64,000 bases of DNA, from the NCBI GenBank assembly GCA_029432795.1, contig JARNMJ010000009.1, positions 37,578 to 101,577 on the forward strand. Direction: 5' to 3'. Below the pieces are notes generated by a model. That model was not told where the DNA came from. It saw nothing but the letters and a program-made list of their open reading frames with translations, and searched no databases. Shown here piece after piece: positions 25,279-32,440 of the stretch (positions are counted from its first letter, which is position 1; every line of letters starts with the position of its first letter). Made by a program: the position numbers and the translations under genes. This DNA comes from Pontiellaceae bacterium B12219 (lineage in GTDB: Bacteria > Verrucomicrobiota > Kiritimatiellia > Kiritimatiellales > Pontiellaceae).

Positions 25279-28107
25279 ATGAAGTTTTGTTTCCGTTCTT
25301 TTGGACGCGCTGTAAAAGTTTCCGTTATGGTTGCTGCGTTCTCTTCCTGTGCAGCAATTGCTCAGGATTATTCATCCATGGGGATTACGGATCTGGTTGG
25401 TTCTGCTGACCGGATGCTGCAACGCGGTGATTATCGGGCTGCGCTTCCCGCCCTTCAGGAAGTGATTAATCGTACGGCTTCCTTAACCGATCCGCAGGGA
25501 AGAGATACGGCTCAGACCTGCCGTTTCCAACTGGCCCGCGCGTACTATCAGGTTGGTGATACGACTGCCGGTGTTAAAATTCTGGAAGAATATCTCGCCA
25601 ATGAACCCTGTAAAGAAGAACGCGTGGCCTTGCGTATGATGGCTCAGGGATTCTTTGACACCCAGGACTGGGCACGGATTGAGGAAATTTCCCTCCGCCT
25701 GCTGGCAATGTCTAATCTGGAAAAGGAAGATATTTATAACGGGAACCTCCTCTTGGGGCAGGCTCGTTTCCGTCAGGAAAAATGGGCGGAGTCGGTTGAA
25801 CCGCTAAGTGTTGCTGCAAAAATGGCCAAGGAACCCCGAATTGTCGGGCTGTGTCAGATCATGATTGTACGGGCGCTCGTTGAAGCGGAAAGCTGGCGCG
25901 AACTCTTCGGATGGATTCCGCAGATTTACCGGACCGATTCCAAATACGATATAACACTGAACCTTACCTTGATGAAGGCCGGCAAGGCTCGTTTCGAAGA
26001 TGGGGACTATCTCAATGCCTTGCTGCTGTACCGCATGGTGCTTCCTCGCGAAGAGCTGTTGAATTTTGCCGATTCAAATCTTCAGGAACTGGCCGTTAAG
26101 CTGGAAGCCGACATGAAGCGCGGGATTACCGAGGCGGAAATTGAAGAACGGCGCAATGAAATCACTGATATTCAGGAATCTAAAAAAACCTTGGAAGAAC
26201 TCCCTCCGTATGAAGATGAAGTAACTTTCCGGATCGGGCAGATCTATGCGGAGGTAAAACGCTATTGGGAAGGGTATGTTCTGTTTGACAGCCTTTATCA
26301 GAAGGACCGAAACAGTGAAATCGGTGAAGCCTCCATGCTTCAATCCGTTCTTATTCTTTACGATGTGGAGCAGATCAACCGCGCTGAAGAACGCATCCTG
26401 CTTTATCTGGACGAAAAGCCGGATGGACAGTATGCCCGGACCCTGCTTTCCATGATGCTTCGTGATAATTTGATTAAACAGAATTTTGATCGGGTTATTG
26501 CGATGCGGTCTAATCTTGATGTGTTGCCGGCGACGAGTGATCCCGATGAATTATCGCTCCAGGCCGACCTGCATTACATGATGGCATTCGGCTACTTCCA
26601 GAATAAGGATTATAAATCTGCGGGAGAACAGTTCTCGATTATTATTGATAACTACAAAGAGAGTTCTCATTTGTCAGATGCAATCTACTATCGCGGGATG
26701 ACCTATATGATGCGGGGGGACTATGCCACTGCGATAGTTGATTTTAGACGATATCAGGCTGAAACCGAGTATGGTGAACACCTCTCTGCAGCTCTGTTCC
26801 GAGAAGGGGTCTGTCTGTTCGGCATGGAGCAGGTTGCCGATGCTGAAGCTGCCTTCACGCGGTTCATTGATACCTATCCGGAAGATGTTCTTATTGCAGA
26901 GGCTTACGGAATGCGCGGGGATATCGAAGCCGCGAAAGAGGCTACAAATGACGATCCGTATACATTGGACCGTGCTTTGGCCGACTATCGTAAAGGAATT
27001 GATAAAGCAACAACTTCGCTTCAGGCCTCCTATGCCGCATTTCAGGCCGCCAAAGTGTATAAACTTGAATACAAGTGGCAGGAAGTCATCGACTTGATGA
27101 ACTACTACATGGATCGCTGGGAAGAGGACGCCAATGTGGCGGAAGCAGTGTTCTGGATTGGACAAGCCCAGATTGAACTCGGGCAGGTACAGGATGCAAT
27201 CACAGCTTATCTCGATGCGATCGAGCGTTTTGGCAATGATCCGCAACAGCAGGGAATTGATAAAATCATTCTTGAACTCGTAAAGGTTGCTGATTTTCAT
27301 TTGTCAGAGGAAGACCGTGATGCGTTGACGCTGAAGCTGAAACTTAATCTGACAAATATTGATGCCCGATTTGAAGTGTTGCGTCTGCGCTTGCAGGTTG
27401 CTCAGGCTCTGCTTGAGGGCGATGATATCGCTGCGGCGCTCGGTGCTGAATTGCTGGAAGATGATATCGACCTTGCGCTGACCACCCCGGCATCGCTTGC
27501 CCTGATGTGTGATACCGCTGTTGCTACGGGAGACACGGAGGAAATGCAGCGCTTATATGACTACTTTGTTACCAATTACGAAGAGTCGGAACTGTTGTGG
27601 CACGCTTATCGGGCCAAAACCTTCAAGAGTCTTGCAGAAAACAACTATAAAGAAGTGCTTTGGACCATTGATGAAGCGCAGAGCATGTTCGGTGCGGAAC
27701 CATTCATGGGCTGGGCGCAAATCGTCAAGGCGGATACCGAATATAAGATGGAAGATTATTCTGAAGCAGAAGCTTCCTACAATATGGTTATGGGCGTACC
27801 GGAATGGCGCGGGCCCTTGTTCGCAGAAGCCATGTTCGGTATGGGGAATTGTCGTCAGGCTGTTGGGGATCTAGAGGCAGCACATTCCTTCTACCAACGT
27901 GTTTATCTCCTCTTTAAGAGTTATTCCGATGGCGACTGGGCAGCGAAGGGCTACCTGGCCTCTGCCGATGTGCTCATTAAAATGGGACGCGAGCAGGATG
28001 CGGTGAATACACTGAAAGCCATGCTCGAAGATCCTTACACCAATACCAACCCGCTGGCCGAACAGGTTCGTATTCAGCTCAAAAAGAATGAGGCTTATAA
28101 TGATTAA
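25279..28107 (+). CDS. Large periplasmic TPR-repeat protein
   Basis: 942 residues with a signal peptide (cleavage near AAIAQ-DYSS, residue 29) and many TPR units across the whole length (for example ACYYQVGD-like AYYQVGDTTAG, MMAFGYFQNKDYKSAGEQFS, YYRGMTYMMRGDYATAI). Such repeats bind other proteins; similar large TPR proteins are commonly encoded with TolQR/ExbBD. ATG 25279 follows GAGGGG; an upstream GTG (25219) would add residues before the signal peptide. Its stop overlaps the next gene by 8 bases, so this is the first gene of a tight operon. Confidence 0.85.
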   Translation: MKFCFRSFGRAVKVSVMVAAFSSCAAIAQDYSSMGITDLVGSADRMLQRGDYRAALPALQEVINRTASLTDPQGRDTAQTCRFQLARAYYQVGDTTAGVKILEEYLANEPCKEERVALRMMAQGFFDTQDWARIEEISLRLLAMSNLEKEDIYNGNLLLGQARFRQEKWAESVEPLSVAAKMAKEPRIVGLCQIMIVRALVEAESWRELFGWIPQIYRTDSKYDITLNLTLMKAGKARFEDGDYLNALLLYRMVLPREELLNFADSNLQELAVKLEADMKRGITEAEIEERRNEITDIQESKKTLEELPPYEDEVTFRIGQIYAEVKRYWEGYVLFDSLYQKDRNSEIGEASMLQSVLILYDVEQINRAEERILLYLDEKPDGQYARTLLSMMLRDNLIKQNFDRVIAMRSNLDVLPATSDPDELSLQADLHYMMAFGYFQNKDYKSAGEQFSIIIDNYKESSHLSDAIYYRGMTYMMRGDYATAIVDFRRYQAETEYGEHLSAALFREGVCLFGMEQVADAEAAFTRFIDTYPEDVLIAEAYGMRGDIEAAKEATNDDPYTLDRALADYRKGIDKATTSLQASYAAFQAAKVYKLEYKWQEVIDLMNYYMDRWEEDANVAEAVFWIGQAQIELGQVQDAITAYLDAIERFGNDPQQQGIDKIILELVKVADFHLSEEDRDALTLKLKLNLTNIDARFEVLRLRLQVAQALLEGDDIAAALGAELLEDDIDLALTTPASLALMCDTAVATGDTEEMQRLYDYFVTNYEESELLWHAYRAKTFKSLAENNYKEVLWTIDEAQSMFGAEPFMGWAQIVKADTEYKMEDYSEAEASYNMVMGVPEWRGPLFAEAMFGMGNCRQAVGDLEAAHSFYQRVYLLFKSYSDGDWAAKGYLASADVLIKMGREQDAVNTLKAMLEDPYTNTNPLAEQVRIQLKKNEAYND

Positions 28108-28972
28108 ATCAGTTTTCAGTTTAGCTCTTGCCGGTGCATTTATTTTAGGTGCTGCTTCAGAAGCAGCTTCGCTTGGGGCCGAGCTTATCATGCCCGGAGG
28201 CCGCTCCTGGAAGGGGCAATTGGTTGGCCGGGATGGCGATTGGATTGAGTTTTCAACCGGTGCAAACCCGATTCGTGTTGGTGCCAGCACGATTGAAGAA
28301 TTAATTTTCACAATTAATATCGATCAGGAAGCTCTTAATGAAATGAACCGGAACAGGGAATACGAACGTGTCATTTCTGCCCTGAACCGCACATTGGCCC
28401 CTTATTCGGAATATGCTGATATCCCATCGAATCTGACGCAGTATAATGCGCTGTTGATGGAGCTTTATTATAAGATCAAGAACTATGATAAAACGCTTGA
28501 GCTTGCAAAGCAAATTGCTGCGGATAGCCGCGATGAAGAACTTCGGGACAAAAGCCGGATTTATCAGGTTCTTTCACTGATTGAATCAGGCCGTTCCGAT
28601 GAGGCAGAAGCTTTGTTGACAGAATTCGGCTGGAGTAGTGATCTCGGAAACGATGCGGCTCCGGAAAAACTGTACGTTACCTCCAAACTGCTGCTGTTGC
28701 AGAAACAGTATGCTGAAGCGATGGAGCTGGCGGCTAAAATCGTTGCTTTTAACAGTCAGGATCCGGAATGGATGCAACCTGCTGAACTACTTTGTGCAGA
28801 AATCTATACGGAACTGGGCATGTATGATTCCGCTGATGAAGTGATCCGCGAGATCTCTTTGCTGTACAAAAATACAAATGAAGATGATCAGGCTCAACAG
28901 CTTAAAATTCGTGTTGACGAATTGCGAGCTGTGAAGGAACTGGACACCGCTTTGGAATCTGAAGAAATCTAA
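28100..28972 (+). CDS. Second periplasmic TPR protein
   Basis: 290 residues from ATG 28100, preceded by GAGG. An ATG at 28088 is in frame but is too close to the binding site. A signal peptide (cleavage near GAASEA-AS) is followed by a short beta-rich part (LIMPGGRSWKGQLVGRDGDW) and TPR-like helices from about residue 90 to the end. The gene overlaps the preceding TPR gene by 8 bases and precedes exbB by 23 bases, so it is likely part of the same envelope complex. Confidence 0.8.
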   Translation: MIKSVFSLALAGAFILGAASEAASLGAELIMPGGRSWKGQLVGRDGDWIEFSTGANPIRVGASTIEELIFTINIDQEALNEMNRNREYERVISALNRTLAPYSEYADIPSNLTQYNALLMELYYKIKNYDKTLELAKQIAADSRDEELRDKSRIYQVLSLIESGRSDEAEALLTEFGWSSDLGNDAAPEKLYVTSKLLLLQKQYAEAMELAAKIVAFNSQDPEWMQPAELLCAEIYTELGMYDSADEVIREISLLYKNTNEDDQAQQLKIRVDELRAVKELDTALESEEI

Positions 28973-28995
28973 CTGATACGAGAAGGAGTAAAAAA

Positions 28996-29760
28996 ATGAC
29001 TAAGAAAGTTATCAAACTGGCATTTTGTTTGAGTCTGATTGTGGGATCGGTCGCTTACGGGCAGGATGTTGTTGCAGTAGAAGAAGTGTCTGCAAGTGTG
29101 CAGAAAACTACGCTTTGGCAGATGATTAAGCAGGGTGGCTGGGCCATGTGGCCGCTCGGTCTGATGTCTATGGGCATGGTATATTTCATTGTGCAAAACG
29201 GTCTTGCGTTACGCGAAAAAGTGTTGCTTCGCCCTGATCTGGTTCCGGAATTCATTGGCTTGATGAAGGATAAAAAGATTTTGGAAGCCCATAGTCTCTG
29301 CAAAGAAAATGAAACGCTTTTCACATATGTTTTTCAGGCAGGACTGGAGCGTTGCTCCACCACGCGTGAAATTAATTTCAATAAGGTGAAAGAAGCCATC
29401 GATGAAGCTTCCACCGAAGAAATTACCTCCTACATGAAACCGATCGACTACCTTTCCATTATCGGTGCAACGGCTCCGATGCTTGGACTGCTCGGAACAG
29501 TATCCGGTATGATTAAAGCCTTCCAAACCATCGGTTCGCAGGGCATGGGTAAACCGGAAGCACTTGCCGGAAACATCGGTGAGGCTCTTGTCACAACGGC
29601 AACCGGTCTGTTGATCGCGATTCCGTCGATGCTTTCATACTATTTCTTCCGCAACAGCTTCATCAAATCCACAGCAACGCTGGGACGTAACATTGGTGGA
29701 CTGCTGGATACCCTTGAAACCGGCGAACTTCCGCTCGGATTCGAGAACGAAGGTGAGTAA
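28996..29760 (+). CDS. MotA/TolQ/ExbB-type proton channel protein
   Basis: 254 residues with an N-terminal signal-like helix ending AYGQD and then three membrane helices in TolQ/ExbB arrangement. The family core is clear: IDYLSIIGATAPMLGLLGTV, SGMIKAFQTIG and GEALVTTATGLLIAIPSML. With ExbD partners these channels use the proton gradient to drive an outer-membrane-spanning energy transducer. The extra N-terminal signal segment is typical of ExbB variants in Bacteroidetes/PVC-like bacteria. AGGAG ribosome binding site. Confidence 0.93.
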   Translation: MTKKVIKLAFCLSLIVGSVAYGQDVVAVEEVSASVQKTTLWQMIKQGGWAMWPLGLMSMGMVYFIVQNGLALREKVLLRPDLVPEFIGLMKDKKILEAHSLCKENETLFTYVFQAGLERCSTTREINFNKVKEAIDEASTEEITSYMKPIDYLSIIGATAPMLGLLGTVSGMIKAFQTIGSQGMGKPEALAGNIGEALVTTATGLLIAIPSMLSYYFFRNSFIKSTATLGRNIGGLLDTLETGELPLGFENEGE

Positions 29761-29814
29761 ATCGGGATCTTTTGATACCTGTGTATTATCAATCCCTCCA
29801 ACGCGAGGTGTTAA

Positions 29815-30219
29815 ATGAAAATTAAATCACCAGCCCGGGACGACGTAGCCATCGACATGGGACCCATGATCGACCTGGTGTTCCTGTTGCTCATTTTCTT
29901 CATGGTGGCTTCCGTGGTAACCGAACTTGAAAAGGTGGAGATTGAGATTCCTGAATCTTCCCACGCCAAGGTTCCGGAAGACACGAAGAACCGGATGATG
30001 CTGTCGATCGACGCGAATAATCAGGTGTATGTCGGTACGTCTCCGGTAACGATTGAGGAACTCAAGGACATGATCAATGTTGAACTCGATCTGAACCCTG
30101 AGCTTCGCATCCTGATTCGTGCTGATAAGCGTGTAGAGTATAAAACGTGCAAAGATATAATGATTGCCTGCGGTGATGTCGGAGCGACTGATCTCATCTA
30201 TGCAACCTTTGAGGAATAA
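29815..30219 (+). CDS. ExbD/TolR family protein (first copy)
   Basis: 134 residues: short cytoplasmic N-terminus, one membrane helix with the proton-carrying Asp (GPMIDLVFLLLIFFMVAS), and a periplasmic domain. GAGGTG binding site. The next gene, starting 2 bases after its stop, is a second, divergent copy, so the channel may be built from a heterodimer of ExbD-like proteins. Confidence 0.93.
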   Translation: MKIKSPARDDVAIDMGPMIDLVFLLLIFFMVASVVTELEKVEIEIPESSHAKVPEDTKNRMMLSIDANNQVYVGTSPVTIEELKDMINVELDLNPELRILIRADKRVEYKTCKDIMIACGDVGATDLIYATFEE

Positions 30220-30221
30220 CG

Positions 30222-30656
30222 ATGAAACTTATTGAAGAAATGATGAATAAGAAGGCGGAGCTGGAAATTGCACCGCTGATTGACGTCGTTTTCCTGCTGC
30301 TCATCTACTTCATGGTTACGGCGTCGCTGATCAAAAAGGAAGCAGACCTCTCCTTCATGCTTCCTGCTAAAGTAGATGTTCCGGAATCACTCGATTTACC
30401 GATTGAGGTATTGATCGAGGTTTCGGAACTCGGCGATATCATTATCAATGGAATGGTATTCGGTAGCGGTGAGTCGAATCTGGATGATCTGATCGGTCAG
30501 CTTCTTTCGCTGAAAGAAGCGGCTGATTCATCCGGAAGTGAGCTGATTGTAAATATCATGCCCGCCGATAAAGCGCTCCATGGCCGGATCATCCGGGTAA
30601 TGGATGCCTGCTCAGCCGCGAAGGTTAAAAACATGTCGTTCAGTATGTCGATGTAA
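30222..30656 (+). CDS. ExbD/TolR family protein (second copy)
   Basis: 144 residues with the same plan as its neighbour: IAPLIDVVFLLLIYFMVTAS is the membrane helix with the key Asp. Its periplasmic part differs (contains ESLDLPIEVLIEVSELG). Its ribosome binding site GAGGAATAACG lies in the end of the first copy, so the two are translationally coupled. A strong terminator follows, yet the TonB-like gene continues the theme 140 bp on. Confidence 0.92.
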   Translation: MKLIEEMMNKKAELEIAPLIDVVFLLLIYFMVTASLIKKEADLSFMLPAKVDVPESLDLPIEVLIEVSELGDIIINGMVFGSGESNLDDLIGQLLSLKEAADSSGSELIVNIMPADKALHGRIIRVMDACSAAKVKNMSFSMSM

Positions 30657-30663
30657 TCAATTG

Positions 30664-30694
30664 AAAAGAGGCGGATTTATTCCGCCTCTTTTTT
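30664..30694 (+). terminator. Rho-independent terminator after the two exbD genes
   Basis: GAGGCGGA and TCCGCCTC (30668-30688) with a TTTAT loop, preceded by A4 and followed by T6. It separates the TPR-Exb operon from the TonB-like gene or attenuates read-through into it. Confidence 0.88.
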
Positions 30695-30797
30695 ATATCC
30701 GGGTCCGGATCGTTGATTGCCGGAAAGGAATTTTTCCGGCCTGTGTTTCACTTGTAACCGTTAAGTTCCCGTTTCTGGGAAACCGGGGGTATGATCC

Positions 30798-32045
30798 ATG
30801 GGTGATAAGCGGGAAAAAGGATATTTTGCAAAGCATGCAAAATCCAGTGCAGCAATGGTCAGCCTGGGGATTCACGCTGTATTAATTCTGATTGCCGTTT
30901 CCTTTGTAGCCGTTACCGTAATTCAGAAAGAAGATATTACATTTGAGGCCAAGCCCGTAAATCGGCCGAAAATGAAGCTGAAGAAGTTGCAGGTTCCGGT
31001 AAAAGTAAACAAAAACAAACCGAAGCCGAAACTGCGTAAGCGTGTTGTCGTAAAAGATATTCAGCGCAAAACCCCCGAATTCAAGATGCCGGAGATTACC
31101 GGTGTGAAAGGCGGGCTGGGCAATATGGGCGATGGCGTGAGTGGAATGGAAAGCATTGGTTTTTCCATGCCCGAGCTCAATTTTTTCGGTGCAAAAGCCA
31201 AGGGGGAGAAAGTGGTTTTTGTGGTGCATTTCGGGCCGGCAACCATTCAGGGGGGCGGAAAGGATAACGCAGGAACTCCCTTTTCCCGCATGACGGGGCT
31301 CACGATTCGTAACCGCTTGGAAGATCTGGTTGATACCCTGCCGGAATATACGCTGTTTAATGTGATCGCATACTGGGCCTCTGATGCCTGGGCAATGGAA
31401 CCGACGATGCAGCTGGCAACGCAGGCCAACAAACAGAAAGTCAAAGACTGGATGGAGCCGGTCAATCCGCTCGAGGGAAATTACTCGCATTGTTTTTCCC
31501 GGCCGCCTCGCTCCATTTCTGCTGCCTATAAAAATTATCCTAAAAAGGTCGATAACCTTCCGTTCTATGCAACCAAATGGGCTTATCCGTACTATGTGCC
31601 CAGCGAGCTTGAAAAAAAGTATGCTCCGGATGCCCCGGGCGGCATTAAACATTGGGGACGCGGAGTGGCCTGGGCGATTCTGGAGCAGAAGCCGGACACG
31701 ATCTTTGTGTTAACGACGAACTATATTGATGGCTGGGAATCGGGGAGTTCGGAAAAAGGAACCAGAACGCCGGCGCAACCTCGTAAAATGGCTCAGTCAT
31801 TACAAAAAATGTGTTTGGATGTGTATGGCCCTGATAAGAAGAAATGGCCGACGATCAACGTGGTGGTACTTGCAAAAGCGGGTAAGGATTCGAGCGGTGC
31901 CAATAAGGTTTTGAGTAGTGAGTTCGGTCCGATTATAAATGCGTTTAGAGCCGATGGTTCGGTCATTGATGATATCAAAAAATACATGAATGATGCGGAG
32001 CAAAAACTGTATCTTAAGTATCAGTCTGAATACGCAAATAAATAG
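30798..32045 (+). CDS. TonB-like membrane anchor with a degenerate vWA-like C-terminal domain
   Basis: 415 residues. The N-terminus resembles TonB: a membrane helix at about 20-40 (VSLGIHAVLILIAVSFVAV) and a Lys/Pro-rich linker (KVNKNKPKPKLRKRVVVK). Residues about 140-400 look like a von Willebrand A fold: KVVFVVHF strand, a helix with RLEDLVDTLPEYTLFNVIAY, and later DTIFVLTTNYIDGW. The metal-site DxSxS is missing (HFGPAT in its place), so it cannot bind metal in the usual way. It may be the energy-transducing partner of the ExbB/ExbD channel upstream; that is an inference from order and anchor type. Confidence 0.65.
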   Translation: MGDKREKGYFAKHAKSSAAMVSLGIHAVLILIAVSFVAVTVIQKEDITFEAKPVNRPKMKLKKLQVPVKVNKNKPKPKLRKRVVVKDIQRKTPEFKMPEITGVKGGLGNMGDGVSGMESIGFSMPELNFFGAKAKGEKVVFVVHFGPATIQGGGKDNAGTPFSRMTGLTIRNRLEDLVDTLPEYTLFNVIAYWASDAWAMEPTMQLATQANKQKVKDWMEPVNPLEGNYSHCFSRPPRSISAAYKNYPKKVDNLPFYATKWAYPYYVPSELEKKYAPDAPGGIKHWGRGVAWAILEQKPDTIFVLTTNYIDGWESGSSEKGTRTPAQPRKMAQSLQKMCLDVYGPDKKKWPTINVVVLAKAGKDSSGANKVLSSEFGPIINAFRADGSVIDDIKKYMNDAEQKLYLKYQSEYANK

Positions 32046-32072
32046 AGCTCAGCTCTCGTCTCTTTTTTGGTT

Positions 32073-32367
32073 CTACGTAGAATTTCATGGAAGGGGCAAC
32101 GGATTAACAGAAAGCAACGGATGATATTTGTAAGGATCGCCCATTCGCAGGGTTGCTTTTTTGCTGTCCAAAAAATTGATTTCATGAGCTGTGTATGAAT
32201 ATAACAGGTTTTTTCAGTATAGACGTATACCGCTTCTATTAATCCGTTGGCACCTGAGAACATGCGCACCGCGATCCGTTGCTCCTGTTAATCCGTTGCA
32301 AATAAATTTTCGGAGTACGGGATAGAGGCTCTTGAAATCACAGGCTTCACCAAAAAAATCTACGTAG
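32073..32367 (+). repeat. Dispersed non-coding element, copy A (295 bp, CTACGTAG ends)
   Basis: Bounded by the perfect palindrome CTACGTAG at both ends (32073-32080 and 32360-32367). It is clearly homologous to the inverted copy B at 55400-55658. It contains five ATCCGTTG motifs, two inverted near the left end and three direct in the right half; CAACGGATTAA (32097-32107) pairs with TTAATCCGTTG (32239-32249 or 32288-32298). No open frame is conserved between copies. It fills the spacer between convergent genes. Identity (MITE, structured RNA, terminator-associated element) unknown. Confidence 0.75.
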
Positions 32368-32378
32368 ACCTTTTTTTT

Positions 32379-32414
32379 AAAAAAAACAGCGCCCGGTTTT
32401 TATCGGGCGCTGTT
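32379..32414 (-). terminator. Rho-independent terminator of the M16 protease gene
   Basis: Read on the minus strand, AACAGCGCCCG and CGGGCGCTGTT (32414-32385) form an 11-bp stem with an 8-nt loop, followed by a T-run (32386-32379). Confidence 0.9.
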
Positions 32415-32440
32415 CTGTTTCGAGAGGTTGGAACGGGAGG

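Noticed and set aside
32073..32367. Element copy A considered as an integron attC array or a CRISPR array
   Set aside because: Motifs do not fit RYYYAAC/GTTRRRY core sites and are not evenly spaced; spacing and orientation vary, and no integrase or cas gene is near.
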